From NCBI RefSeq assembly GCF_024707485.1, contig NZ_CP102602.1:1364001-1428000 (forward strand): 64,000 bases of DNA. Direction: 5' to 3'. Below are positions 44,329 to 53,185 of the stretch, one piece after another. The position numbers and the translations under genes were made by a program. The notes below the pieces were generated by a model, which was given only the letters and a program-made list of their open reading frames with translations, had not been told where the DNA came from and did not search any database. Position 1 is the first letter of the stretch. Each line of letters begins with the position of its first letter. The stretch is from Thermococcus thermotolerans (GTDB lineage: Archaea; Methanobacteriota_B; Thermococci; Thermococcales; Thermococcaceae).

Positions 44329-45150
44329 ATGCGGTGGAAGTCGTTGTTCGCAGTCCTGTTGGGACTGCTAATGATTGGAGTGACGGCTGAAAGTGCAAGT
44401 GCAACTGCGAATATTAATAAGCAGCCGACAGATACCCCACTAATATTAACGGTTCAGAGTTTGAGCCCAATAGAGAAAAAGAATGTTCTTCTCCTTGCCC
44501 AAAGGGACCTAAGGAAATTGGGAGTATCTTCAGTCTCTGTAGATGCGTTGTCAGGAGTTAAGAGTGAAGGGAAGTATGTTTTCTTCATAAACACTTCAAA
44601 AGGTATTGTGGTAGGAACATATGATGGCAGTTCACTCAGCATGGCGTTAGTAACATATTATACTTCCAACAAGATCACAGTGAAAGTAGTAACAAACGGA
44701 CAAGTTCACTATGAATATTATGACGCTACAGTCATCAACACTCTTAAGCAAACAATCTCCAAGTCAAGTGTCCTCAACTACAAAACTATTGGATACGACA
44801 TTGGCACCACAGTAAGGGCACCTAAAGAGAGTGAAACAATACTTCCCCAGTGGCACTATGAACAACACTGGTGGGGATGGAAACTTACTTTAAATGAGCA
44901 TGAAACCCAAATGCTACTAGATTTCATGGGAATAGGAATCGCCGGTGGAGGAACCAAAATAGGGAGGGCTGCACTTATCGCATTTTTAGAAAGAATCGGT
45001 ATCACAGTAGCAGAAAGTATCCTAATGGGGATAGCAGAGGCACTTATATTAGCAGGTGCATACATTAAAGTAGTTGATGACCTAGGGGGTAATAAAGGAA
45101 TATATATCAAGCAAGTGTTAGGAGGCCCTATCATAATATGGCATAACTAA
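44329..45150 (+). CDS. Secreted precursor with glycine-rich hydrophobic C-terminus, bacteriocin-like layout
   Basis: A 273-residue protein with a signal peptide (WKSLFAVLLGLLMIGVTAES) and a soluble middle part. Its last ~75 residues are hydrophobic and glycine-rich: FMGIGIAGGGTKIGRAALIA, then GITVAESILMGIAEALILAG, and a polar end GNKGIYIKQVLGGPIIIWHN. Cysteines are absent. Such a membrane-active C-terminal segment behind a signal peptide and a longer pro-region is what precursor proteins of some archaeocins and bacteriocins look like, but no family was recognised. A 53-codon gene for a two-segment membrane protein follows after 11 bases. It has its own promoter. Confidence 0.65.
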   Translation: MRWKSLFAVLLGLLMIGVTAESASATANINKQPTDTPLILTVQSLSPIEKKNVLLLAQRDLRKLGVSSVSVDALSGVKSEGKYVFFINTSKGIVVGTYDGSSLSMALVTYYTSNKITVKVVTNGQVHYEYYDATVINTLKQTISKSSVLNYKTIGYDIGTTVRAPKESETILPQWHYEQHWWGWKLTLNEHETQMLLDFMGIGIAGGGTKIGRAALIAFLERIGITVAESILMGIAEALILAGAYIKVVDDLGGNKGIYIKQVLGGPIIIWHN

Positions 45151-45161
45151 GAGGTGGGAAA

Positions 45162-45323
45162 ATGAACTACAGGACAATTTTGGATTTCCTAATCTTTCTT
45201 TATATTCTAGTGATATTTGTTCTGAAGCACACAAAGTCAAAACGTGGGGACAGTTTGCCACTGGATATCATGTGGGAGATTGGAGTAATAGCGTTCATTC
45301 TGATGTGGCTTCTAGGATGGTGA
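45162..45323 (+). CDS. 53-residue two-segment membrane protein, candidate immunity protein
   Basis: A short gene opening with GAGGTGGGAAA before the ATG. The product has one hydrophobic segment near the N-terminus (ILDFLIFLYILVIFVL), a basic loop (KHTKSKRGD) and a second segment (IMWEIGVIAFILMWLLGW) at the very end. Small two-segment hairpins encoded directly after a peptide precursor are typical of bacteriocin immunity or export helpers. The strong ribosome binding site and tight spacing make it a real gene; the function is inferred. Confidence 0.65.
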   Translation: MNYRTILDFLIFLYILVIFVLKHTKSKRGDSLPLDIMWEIGVIAFILMWLLGW

Positions 45324-45387
45324 AGATTTCATTTTTAAGAATTCGAAACCTCTTTAACCCCCTCCCCCAACTTTTCTCGGTGGTGGT

Positions 45388-45942
45388 ATGAGGGCGTTCA
45401 TAGCCATTGAGGTTAGCGACGAAGTCCGCGACAACCTCATGAAAGCCCAGGAGAGGATAGGGAGCAAAGCGGCGAAGATAAAGTTCGTCGAGAGGGAGAA
45501 CTTCCACGTTACCCTAAAGTTCCTCGGCGAGATTGATGAGGTTTTAGCGGAGGAGGTCAAGAAGGCGTTAGCCGAGATAGCTAAGAAACATAAGAAGCAC
45601 CGCGTTAAAGTGAAGGGCATCGGCGTCTTCCCGAACCCGAACTACGTCCGCGTAATCTGGGCTGGAATAGAGAACGACGATGGGATAAAGGCGATAGCGA
45701 AGGACGTCGAGCGGGAAATGAGGAGGCTCGGCTTCAAGAAAGACAAGGACTTCGTGGCGCACATAACCATAGGCAGGGTGAAGTTCGTCAGGGACAAGCT
45801 GGAGCTGGCGATGGCCCTCAAAGAGCTCGCCAACGAGGATTTCGGAGAGTTCGATGTCGAGGCCATAGAGCTGAAGAAGAGCACGCTTACACCGAAGGGC
45901 CCGATCTATGAGACCGTTGCGAGGTTCGAGCTGGCCGAGTGA
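45388..45942 (+). CDS. thpR: RNA 2',3'-cyclic phosphodiesterase (2H family)
   Basis: A 184-residue 2H phosphoesterase with both HxTx motifs, HVTL at residues 40-43 and HITI at 125-128, and the family start [10 protein letters not shown]. It opens 2',3'-cyclic phosphates on RNA ends and was long described as an RNA 2'-5' ligase. GGTGGT precedes the ATG. Its 3' end overlaps the convergent ATPase gene by 37 bases. Confidence 0.93.
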   Translation: MRAFIAIEVSDEVRDNLMKAQERIGSKAAKIKFVERENFHVTLKFLGEIDEVLAEEVKKALAEIAKKHKKHRVKVKGIGVFPNPNYVRVIWAGIENDDGIKAIAKDVEREMRRLGFKKDKDFVAHITIGRVKFVRDKLELAMALKELANEDFGEFDVEAIELKKSTLTPKGPIYETVARFELAE

Positions 45943-47225
45943 AGTTGGAAGAGGAAGAACGGAACGGGAATTATTGCGAGATTCCTGGATTCAATGAACT
46001 CAAGGTCAGTTTTAGAAAGTAAAATTTTGTTCCTTACCCCAACTCTCGGGAAGTCAGATGGGGAGACACTACGGCGCCATTTCACTTCAATGCCCATGTT
46101 TCCGGCTATGAAATCAATTTCCTTTGAGCCATAGAAGTAGTAAGTAGGGAAAAGCCTCTTGAGGTGCTCTCCAACGACACCCTCAATGAGCCTCGAATCG
46201 TCAACGGCTACACCGAAGAGCTTCGAGAACGTCCTAATTAACAGAGGGTCGAGGAAATAAAACTTGCGCTCCCTCCTGAAGAGGGGAGTCATATCATGGA
46301 GCCTAACCTGGAAGTAGTTCCGCCCGATGAATAACTCCTCAAAGAGCTCTAAGTAATCCCTGACCGTCACATGGGAGCCTATCTCAAGCTCTTTGGCAAG
46401 GGAATTGAGGCTAACCCTGTCGCCGTAGCGTCTGAGCAGGCCAAGGATCAGTGAGAGCGCAATCCTCTCGCTCCTGCCCAGTTTTACAACGTCGAGTATG
46501 GTTGCGTTGTAAACCATCTCGTAGGTTTCCGGGGGGATTTCCCCCCCAAGAAGCTCGTAGATTGAACTGGGATAACCGCCAGAGGACAGGTATAGATCAA
46601 AGGCCCCAAGAAGTTCATCGAGGAAGGGGTATAACTCAAGAGAGTTTTCGTAGAACTCTCTTGGCGTCTTAGGATTGGGATGTGGAAGCTCAAGCCCCCT
46701 CAGCTTGGGCCTGTAAATGGACGCAACGAGCCTGAAATCAAGCGGAAGGAACTCCTCGATCCTAATACTTCTCCCGGGGAAGCTCTCCCTTTTTAAACCT
46801 GCCGAGGTGGAGCCCGTAACCTGAAGAACCATCCTTGACGCCAGTGGGGAATCCAGCAGAAACTTAACCGCCCGTTCCCAGTCGCCGACAAAAGTAACCT
46901 CATCGAGAAACACGTAGGCTTCTCCAGGGGTTCTTCTCAGAAAGGAGCGTACCAGGGACACAATTTCCTTGTAATCCCTCAGAAGGTCACCGGAGAAGTA
47001 AAGAATGTTCCTTGGATTAACTCCCGACTCGATTAGGTTCAGTATCGACAGCTTCATATAGGTTGTCTTCCCGACCTGTCTGGGCCCGATGAGAACCTTG
47101 TTTACGGGCTCAAAACGGTAGAAGAGCCTGGGCTTCTTCGAGAGCGCCCGCTTAACCCTCTCGTCGAGATAAATCGAATCTTCGTCGCTCCACCAGGGAT
47201 TCTGAACAAGGGCGAGGTCTTCCAT
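45906..47225 (-). CDS. AAA_14/DUF4143 ATPase
   Basis: A 439-residue P-loop protein. Walker A is [16 protein letters not shown], Walker B-like [20 protein letters not shown], followed by [11 protein letters not shown]. The DUF4143 C-terminal half contains [14 protein letters not shown] and a restriction-endonuclease-like patch near the end ([20 protein letters not shown]), with D and E-x-K as in PD-(D/E)xK folds. The family is abundant in archaea and its physiological role is unclear. The ATG at 47225 follows AGGTGTG. Confidence 0.87.
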   Translation of the reverse strand: MEDLALVQNPWWSDEDSIYLDERVKRALSKKPRLFYRFEPVNKVLIGPRQVGKTTYMKLSILNLIESGVNPRNILYFSGDLLRDYKEIVSLVRSFLRRTPGEAYVFLDEVTFVGDWERAVKFLLDSPLASRMVLQVTGSTSAGLKRESFPGRSIRIEEFLPLDFRLVASIYRPKLRGLELPHPNPKTPREFYENSLELYPFLDELLGAFDLYLSSGGYPSSIYELLGGEIPPETYEMVYNATILDVVKLGRSERIALSLILGLLRRYGDRVSLNSLAKELEIGSHVTVRDYLELFEELFIGRNYFQVRLHDMTPLFRRERKFYFLDPLLIRTFSKLFGVAVDDSRLIEGVVGEHLKRLFPTYYFYGSKEIDFIAGNMGIEVKWRRSVSPSDFPRVGVRNKILLSKTDLEFIESRNLAIIPVPFFLFQLHSASSNLATVS

Positions 47226-47255
47226 GTTCACACCTATTGATAGCTGACTAACAAA

Positions 47256-47269
47256 AGATATATAAATAT
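47256..47269. promoter_or_regulatory. Shared bidirectional TATA between the ATPase and cca
   Basis: AGATATATAAATATTTTG reads as a TATA on both strands, with A-rich BRE-like flanks each way. It predicts starts near 47238 (minus, for the ATPase) and 47288 (plus, for cca), so the two genes may compete for one TBP site. Confidence 0.5.
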
Positions 47270-47310
47270 TTTGATACCAAACTACCAGCAGGTGACCGGA
47301 AATCGAGGCC

Positions 47311-48663
47311 GTGCTTCAAAAAGTTCTCCCGAGAATACGCCCGACGGACGAGGAGAGGGCCTTCGTGGAGGGCCTAATGAGGGAACTGGAGGGCATAGCG
47401 GAGGAGACCATAGAAAGCCTGGGCCTCGACGTTAAGCCCTACTTCGTCGGCTCGCTCGCCAAGGACACCTACTTAGCTGGCGACCACGACGTCGACCTTT
47501 TTCTGGCCTTCCCTCTCGACACCCCCCTCGAAGGGCTCCGGGAAAGAGGCCTGGAACTTGGCAGAGCTATCGCGGAGAAGCTCGGCTCCTACGAAATCGC
47601 CTACGCCGAACATCCCTACGTGAGAGCGCGCTATAAAGGGGTCAAGGTCGACCTCGTTCCCTGCTACGATGTGAAAAGCTGGAGAGAAGTTAGAACAGCC
47701 GTAGACCGCTCGATACTCCACAACCGCTGGGTCATTGAGAACCTCCGGGGCAGAAACGACGAGGTAAGACTCCTCAAGCGCTTTCTGAAGGGGATAAACG
47801 CCTACGGGAGCGAGATATACATCCGGGGCTTCTCTGGGTATCTTGCGGAGATACTCGTCATCAAATACGGCTCGTTCCTCGAAGTCCTCAAAAACGCCGA
47901 CTTCATGCTGAGGCAGAAGATAATCGACCCCGGAAACTGGCTCAAGCGGGAGTACGAGACAGCCATGAAAACGGTCAGGCGCGAGGCCGATGCAGACAGA
48001 CCCCTGATAGTCATCGACCCCGTCGACCCAAGACGGAACGTGGCAGCTAATCTGAGCTGGGAGCGCTATGGCTTTTTCTACTTCAAGGCACATCAGTTTC
48101 TGGAGAGCCCCTCCGAGGAGTTCTTCTTCGGGAGAGCCACGAGAAGTGGAAGCTACCTCTCCGAACTGAGGAGGAAGGGAACCCACCTCGTGACGCTGGC
48201 CTTCGATGCTCCCAACCTTGTCGAGGACGTTCTCCTTCCACAGCTGGAGAGAACGGCAAGAGGCTTTGAGAAGGCCCTCCCACGGGAAGGCTTCAGTGTC
48301 CTCGGCTGGAACGTTGGGCATAGCGGTAACAAAGCGTTCATAATGCTGGAGGTGGACAGGAGGGAGCGGGAGAGGGTGAAAATAAAGCCCGGCCCGGAGT
48401 TCTTCACGGAGAGGGGCTGGGACTTCTACCGGAAGAACGAGCGGGTGTGGATTAGAGGGAAGAGGCTCTTCGCGGAAAAGACCGTGAAGGAAGACATCGC
48501 CGAGGTCATCGCTGAGCTCATTGAGAAGAACCAGGTCGCCATGGGGAAGAACGTGAGGGAGGGCATCAGAAGGGCGGAGATTCTGTTAGACTACGTTCCG
48601 AAGGAGCTGGAGGACGAGGCCTACCTCTTCCTGAGCAGAGAGAAGTGGAACCTGAAGGAGTAG
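47311..48663 (+). CDS. cca: CCA-adding enzyme, archaeal class I
   Basis: Adds or repairs the 3' CCA of tRNA. The 450-residue protein has the class I nucleotidyltransferase signature FVGSLAKDTYLAGDHDVDLF (Gly47-Ser48 and Asp58/Asp60 region). KVDLVPCYDV carries the third carboxylate, and ILHNRWVIENLRGRNDEVRL and the archaeal tail domains follow. Length matches archaeal homologues. The start is GTG. Its 3' end overlaps a small convergent frame. Confidence 0.94.
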   Translation: MLQKVLPRIRPTDEERAFVEGLMRELEGIAEETIESLGLDVKPYFVGSLAKDTYLAGDHDVDLFLAFPLDTPLEGLRERGLELGRAIAEKLGSYEIAYAEHPYVRARYKGVKVDLVPCYDVKSWREVRTAVDRSILHNRWVIENLRGRNDEVRLLKRFLKGINAYGSEIYIRGFSGYLAEILVIKYGSFLEVLKNADFMLRQKIIDPGNWLKREYETAMKTVRREADADRPLIVIDPVDPRRNVAANLSWERYGFFYFKAHQFLESPSEEFFFGRATRSGSYLSELRRKGTHLVTLAFDAPNLVEDVLLPQLERTARGFEKALPREGFSVLGWNVGHSGNKAFIMLEVDRRERERVKIKPGPEFFTERGWDFYRKNERVWIRGKRLFAEKTVKEDIAEVIAELIEKNQVAMGKNVREGIRRAEILLDYVPKELEDEAYLFLSREKWNLKE

Positions 48664-48816
48664 GATGAGCAACCTGTCTTTACCGAGTATTTTTTCAATC
48701 TCATCCAGAATACGCCTTATCCTGAGGTACATCACACCATCGAGAATCCCAAAGACGAGCTCAAGCAGCCCCTCCCCGTCCCCCTGGAACTCCACCCTCT
48801 TCAATGGCATCACCAT
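48586..48816 (-). CDS. Small hypothetical protein convergent with cca
   Basis: A 76-residue frame with coding-like codon use in its first 50 codons (MPLKRVEFQGDGEGLLELVF, GILDGVMYLRIRRILDEIEK) and a TATA-like ACATTATAAAC upstream on the minus strand. The last ~26 codons are antisense to the cca end and look like overrun, so the original 3' end may be lost. No family recognised. Two close start codons (48816, 48810) are possible. Confidence 0.42.
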   Translation of the reverse strand: MVMPLKRVEFQGDGEGLLELVFGILDGVMYLRIRRILDEIEKILGKDRLLILLLQVPLLSAQEEVGLVLQLLRNVV

Positions 48817-48917
48817 TGGGCCTGGAAAGTTCCACTTGGGTTTGTTTATAATGTAAAACAGTTTAAAAAGTTATGCATCTAATGAGAGGGCTGGATAAAA
48901 AGTCCAAAATTGTCCCC

Positions 48918-50648
48918 CTAACGTCTCCTGTGCTCACACCATCCCCCCTTCTCCCAGTGGCCGTGAACCTCCCCCGGTATGTGGCCCGTGTCCGCTACGG
49001 CCCAGTCGAGGTTGTAGGGTTCGATTAGACTCCTGAGCTCGCCCTTCAGGTCACGCTTTCCAACGTAAAGAGAAGCTCTCGTGACGACGTTGTAAGCACT
49101 GTTGGGCACCTCTGGACTGAGCGCATCGAGCCACGCTCTCTCATCAGTCTCCCAGCCCTCCAGAGAAAGCATTGCTCCAAGGTTCCAGAGGTGGTAGAGC
49201 TTGTCGAAGTTGAGGAGTTTTAGGTAGGCCCCCACGAAAAGGCTCTGGAGTTCATCGCCGTCGAAGTACTCCATAAGCTCGATGAGGGCCTTGGCCATGA
49301 CAGAGACGTTGCCGAAGGCGACGCGCGTGTCGAGGTTCTCCCAGAAGCGCGGGCAGGAGTGGTTGGCGAGGAGCATGAGGTAGTAAACCCTACCGAGCCT
49401 TAAAGAGCTCCCCTCGCCGTTGGCCGGTTCAAGCACGTAATCGAGTGAGGTTTCTATGCCAAAGTAGTCGTAGTAGTCCATGAAGAAAATCCTCGCGTAT
49501 CTGATTAAGAACTCCTCGGAATTGGCCCCGAGCTCCTCAAGACCCTTCAGAACCCCCAGCCTGACGGTTCTGTTGAGCTCCTCAAAGAGCCTCGTGAAGG
49601 CGACCTTCCAGAGCTGGGAAATCTTCCTGCCGTTCATTTCCCTCGCGAAGACCTTTCCGTCGGCCCGTCTATAGCCAAGCCACCTGGAGTCGCTCGTCTT
49701 GCCGTCGGTGCTCAGGTCAAAGTAGTCGCTCCAGGCGGAGTAGTCCTTAACCCCAATCTCAAAGGAGCACTCGCCGTCGAGGCGCCTATATTCCCCTGAG
49801 AGCTTCCTCCTCACGAACTCCATCGCCGAGACCCTCTCGACGCCGTTCGCCTCAAGCCCTTCCATCCATGCCGTAAAGAGGTCGAGCTGTGCCGGGTTTC
49901 CCAGGAGGCTCTCAAGGTCACTGGCGGTGAAGAGTAGATAGGGAACGCCGAGGTTCTCCTTGTGGTCGTCGCGGTGGGATAGGGTAGCCGAGACCAGACC
50001 GGGAACGTCGAGGGTGTTGAAGGCGAAGGCGTCGCTTATGCCCCACTCCCTTCCGAAGACGAAGGATTTACCGTAGCGGTTGCAGGAGTGCTTCGCCTGG
50101 GGAAAGTCATAGAGGAGCTGCCTCTCATCGAGGAGGAAGACCAGCTTTTTGTCCGTCTGGGACTCGATTATTTGAGCCGTTTTTCTCGTTATCACAGCCT
50201 CCGGAAGCCAGTAGCCGATTACGGGTTTATCCTTAATCAGCGGAGCATAGAAGTCGAAGGAAACCCTCGCCAGGATCCTTTGCTCAAACTCATCAAGGTG
50301 GGGCACTATCGGGTGGAAAGGCGTCGTCGGAACGGCGTCGAACCTACGGAGAAGCTCAACGGCGTCCTCAAAGGTGTTTTTATGGTAGCGGAGGAGCATC
50401 AGAAACGTGAAGGGTTCTATATCAATGCTGACCCCCTTCATGCGGGAGAGGGTATCTGCTATGTGCTCGTAGGAGTAGAGCATCGCCTGTGTCCAGTTCT
50501 CGCCCTTAACTTCTTCCCCGCGGATTCTTATCGCGACTGGGCTCTTCCTCTCCTCGTACTCGATGGGCTTGCTACCGTCGCCGTCTTTAACGTAAACTAT
50601 GTCGCCGGGCTGGTAGGCGTGGAAGTGGTGGGCATACTTCATCTCCAT
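48918..50648 (-). CDS. GH57-family glycoside hydrolase/glucan-modifying enzyme
   Basis: A 576-residue protein with GH57 features: the N-terminal histidine motif HHFHAYQPGD, RYHKNTFEDAVELLRRFDAV, the nucleophile-type motif GYWLPEAVI with Glu, and REWGISDAFAFNT plus LLFTASDLESLLG further on. GH57 covers alpha-amylases, amylopullulanases, branching enzymes and 4-alpha-glucanotransferases in Thermococcales. This subgroup is not one I can assign a substrate. It has no signal peptide, so it should act on intracellular glucan. GGTGAG precedes the ATG. Confidence 0.83.
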   Translation of the reverse strand: MEMKYAHHFHAYQPGDIVYVKDGDGSKPIEYEERKSPVAIRIRGEEVKGENWTQAMLYSYEHIADTLSRMKGVSIDIEPFTFLMLLRYHKNTFEDAVELLRRFDAVPTTPFHPIVPHLDEFEQRILARVSFDFYAPLIKDKPVIGYWLPEAVITRKTAQIIESQTDKKLVFLLDERQLLYDFPQAKHSCNRYGKSFVFGREWGISDAFAFNTLDVPGLVSATLSHRDDHKENLGVPYLLFTASDLESLLGNPAQLDLFTAWMEGLEANGVERVSAMEFVRRKLSGEYRRLDGECSFEIGVKDYSAWSDYFDLSTDGKTSDSRWLGYRRADGKVFAREMNGRKISQLWKVAFTRLFEELNRTVRLGVLKGLEELGANSEEFLIRYARIFFMDYYDYFGIETSLDYVLEPANGEGSSLRLGRVYYLMLLANHSCPRFWENLDTRVAFGNVSVMAKALIELMEYFDGDELQSLFVGAYLKLLNFDKLYHLWNLGAMLSLEGWETDERAWLDALSPEVPNSAYNVVTRASLYVGKRDLKGELRSLIEPYNLDWAVADTGHIPGEVHGHWEKGGWCEHRRR

Positions 50649-50772
50649 TGTCTCACCGAGAGTGATACATCGCCGACACTTATTTGGATTTCGGAAGAAT
50701 TAAAGGACATTTTTACCCACACCTGCCCGATAGGTTAATAAACCTGTGCATTGAGATCCCAGCGGTGGGAAG

Positions 50773-51081
50773 ATGGAGCGCGAATTCAGGCTGATTCTCG
50801 GGGAGGATCTGGCGAACTACCTCGAACTCGTAAGGGCCAAGCTGGCCTTTGCCGAGGAGCTCTACGGCATAAAGATGAACTACGTGCCCCTGATCACGGA
50901 GGGGGAGATAGTAATACTCGACAAGAACGACGGGAAGATCAAGTGGCTGAAGAACAAAAGACCGCTCACCCTTGAGGAGTTCAAGACACTGGCGGATAAA
51001 ATAAAGGAGAACCTTGAGTCAGGCTACGTCGAGATGCTCTTAGCCATGAACATGTCCTGCGTCCACGGGCCCGGGGAGTGA
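50773..51081 (+). CDS. Conserved small protein of unknown function
   Basis: A 102-residue soluble protein (EREFRLILGEDLANYLELVR...) with a helix-strand-helix pattern, one Cys near the C-terminus and no membrane segment. GGTGGGA precedes the ATG, and a TATA-like GGTTAATAAACC at about 50733-50744 lies upstream. Its last 42 bases overlap the convergent MoaD-like gene. No family recognised. Confidence 0.68.
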   Translation: MEREFRLILGEDLANYLELVRAKLAFAEELYGIKMNYVPLITEGEIVILDKNDGKIKWLKNKRPLTLEEFKTLADKIKENLESGYVEMLLAMNMSCVHGPGE

Positions 51082-51300
51082 GCCGCCGTAGACCACCGGG
51101 AGCACCTTGATCCTGTCGCCTTCCCTGAGGGGATGGCTTTCCTCCACCCTCCTCTCGTTCACCAGGATGTGGTGCTCGTCCGTCCCTATTCCAAGCTCCT
51201 TTAGGAGTTCGCCCACCCTTTTCCCTTCCTCGACCTCAAGCTCCCTCCGCGGGCCGTGTTTTAGAGCGTGCTCCCCGTAGAGTATCAGCGTTACCCTCAT
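51040..51300 (-). CDS. MoaD/ThiS-like ubiquitin-fold sulfur carrier
   Basis: An 86-residue beta-grasp protein (MRVTLILYGEHALKHGPRRE... LREGDRIKVLPVVYGG). MoaD proteins end in GG, where sulfur is loaded for pyranopterin cofactor synthesis. Here GG is followed by 13 more residues (SLPGPVDAGHVHG), so maturation by a protease would be needed for that role. The ATG at 51300 follows GGTGGTC and lies 13 bases downstream of the tungsten oxidoreductase stop, so it probably serves tungstopterin supply for that enzyme. Confidence 0.78.
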   Translation of the reverse strand: MRVTLILYGEHALKHGPRRELEVEEGKRVGELLKELGIGTDEHHILVNERRVEESHPLREGDRIKVLPVVYGGSLPGPVDAGHVHG

Positions 51301-51312
51301 GAAGACCACCGT

Positions 51313-53181
51313 TCAGAGGCCGAGGCGCTCCCTTATGCGCTTCACCTCACGCTTCGCCTCACCGAGACCGAGCTCCTCAAGGACTTCCTCCTTCGGAATC
51401 CCGCGCTCGTCGTAGCCGACCTGCTCGTAGTACTGCCTCACCTTCGCCCTTATCTCCTCCCTGCTCGGCGCTTTGCCCTTGACCGGTCCGGTCGGGAGGG
51501 GTTCGTAGAACCTCGGCGGGTTGTCGTCGTCTTCGGGAGTCCAGTAAACGTCTGGCCCCCCGAGGAGGAGCAGGATCCTCTGGAGGTGGATTATCCTCAG
51601 GCCGGTCTCGTTGAACCACTTCTCAGGGGTTAAATCAAAGCCCGTAACCGCGTTTCCGAACTCAAGGATTCTCTCGAAGCCCGGCCTCGTCGTGAACATG
51701 CAGATAACGGCCGAGTCGTAGAAGGCATTGACGAGTTCTCCCTCGTAGCTCCTCGCGGGCAAACCGGCAGTTGCGGTGTGGTCGCCGCCCTGAACCGAGA
51801 CGGCGTAGCTTATGTCCCTCGTGTAGTCGAGGTCGCTCCTTATTCCATGGGCACCGACACCGATGCCCTTGACGTGGACTGCATATCTCATCGCATCGAC
51901 GTCCTTCATCTCGGAGATTCTTCTCGCCGCGCGGTAGGTGCCCTCGGCCAGTATCTCCCCGATGCCCCTCCTCTCCACTATGAGTTTAAGGAGCTTTGCG
52001 AAGGCCTTCTCGTCGCCCCATTCGAGCTTGAAGCCGATGTCCTCCTCCGTCAGGATTCCGCGCTGGTAAAGCTCCGCCGCAAAGCCAAGGACGTTTCCCG
52101 CGTTGATGCCGTCCAGGCCGAGCTCATCGACGAGGTAGGAGAGGTAGACGACCTTCTCGGGCTCGAAGATGCCCAGGTTCGTGCCCATGTAGGCCATCAG
52201 CTCGTAGTCGGGCGCGTCCGTTATCGAGCCCCTGTACGGCCCGTAGCGGAGGTAGGAGATCTTCATGCAGTTGACCGGGCAGCCGTAGTCGGCCCAGTAC
52301 TTCTTGATCCAGGCCTTCAGCTCGAAGTTCACAACGCTTATCCTCTCGTCGTCATGGTACTCCTCCTGCCAGTTCCTGACCGGCTGGCTTGAGCGGTCTT
52401 TCCCTACGCTATAGCCTCCGGCACCGGTTCCCCACTGGCGGAAGGTGGTGAGCGTCAAGAGCTCCCTCTGGAACTCACGGAGCATGGACTTAAACTTTTC
52501 CGGGTCGTGGACTTTTGGCAGGGCTTTGTTACCCTTAACGAGCACTGCTTTGAGGTTCTTGCTCCCCATCACCGCACCGAAGCCGCCGTAGCCGGCAGCG
52601 TGCATAAGCTTGCTCATTATGGCGGCAAAGCGCACCTTCCTTTCCCCGCCCCTGCCGATGTACATCATCGCTGGCTCCTTCGGGACACCCCTCAGCTTGG
52701 CCTTCTTCCTGAGCTCATCGTGGACTTCCTTCAGCAGGGTCTTGTGAAGCTCCACTCCGCCCATGCCCCAGTACTTCGAGGCGTCCCTTATCTCAACATC
52801 ATCGTCATTGATGAAAAGATAGACGGGCTCCTTCGCCCTCCCGCGGATTATTATCCCGTCGTAGCCGCTTGCTTTGAGCTCTATCCCCACCTCGCTGCTC
52901 AGGACACTGCCAACGATCCCGTTGCTCTCGGGGGATTTGGCCACTACCGCTGTCTTTATCCCCGGGTAGTAGCCCGTCAGCGGGCCGGTGAGGATCAGCA
53001 GAAGGTTCTCCTCGCCGAGGGGATCTACCTTTTCCCACCTCTCTCCAAGCTCCCTCCACAGGAGGTACGTGCCGAGCCCCCTGCCGCCGTAGAAGCGGAG
53101 CATTTCTTCATCTAGTTCGACGGTTTTCACGTTTCCTGTGCTCAGATCAACGTCCAGAAGCTTTCCAGCGTAGCCGTACAT
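51313..53181 (-). CDS. Tungsten aldehyde:ferredoxin oxidoreductase family enzyme (WOR-type)
   Basis: A 622-residue AOR-family protein that would oxidise an aldehyde or related compound with bis-pyranopterin tungsten and pass electrons to ferredoxin. Signatures include MYGYAGKLLDVDLSTGNVKT, GGRGLGTYLL, NLLLILTGPLTGYYPGIKTA and AGYGGFGAVMGSKNLKAV. Cluster ligands expected as C-x2-C-x3-C plus a late Cys appear as Asp298-x2-Cys301-x3-Cys305 and Cys494, with Asp replacing the first Cys. The ATG at 53181 follows GGGGTGAT. The polyferredoxin gene lies directly upstream. This gene context favours a WOR4/WOR5-like enzyme over AOR, FOR or GAPOR; substrate unknown. Confidence 0.88.
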   Translation of the reverse strand: MYGYAGKLLDVDLSTGNVKTVELDEEMLRFYGGRGLGTYLLWRELGERWEKVDPLGEENLLLILTGPLTGYYPGIKTAVVAKSPESNGIVGSVLSSEVGIELKASGYDGIIIRGRAKEPVYLFINDDDVEIRDASKYWGMGGVELHKTLLKEVHDELRKKAKLRGVPKEPAMMYIGRGGERKVRFAAIMSKLMHAAGYGGFGAVMGSKNLKAVLVKGNKALPKVHDPEKFKSMLREFQRELLTLTTFRQWGTGAGGYSVGKDRSSQPVRNWQEEYHDDERISVVNFELKAWIKKYWADYGCPVNCMKISYLRYGPYRGSITDAPDYELMAYMGTNLGIFEPEKVVYLSYLVDELGLDGINAGNVLGFAAELYQRGILTEEDIGFKLEWGDEKAFAKLLKLIVERRGIGEILAEGTYRAARRISEMKDVDAMRYAVHVKGIGVGAHGIRSDLDYTRDISYAVSVQGGDHTATAGLPARSYEGELVNAFYDSAVICMFTTRPGFERILEFGNAVTGFDLTPEKWFNETGLRIIHLQRILLLLGGPDVYWTPEDDDNPPRFYEPLPTGPVKGKAPSREEIRAKVRQYYEQVGYDERGIPKEEVLEELGLGEAKREVKRIRERLGL

Positions 53182-53185
53182 AATA

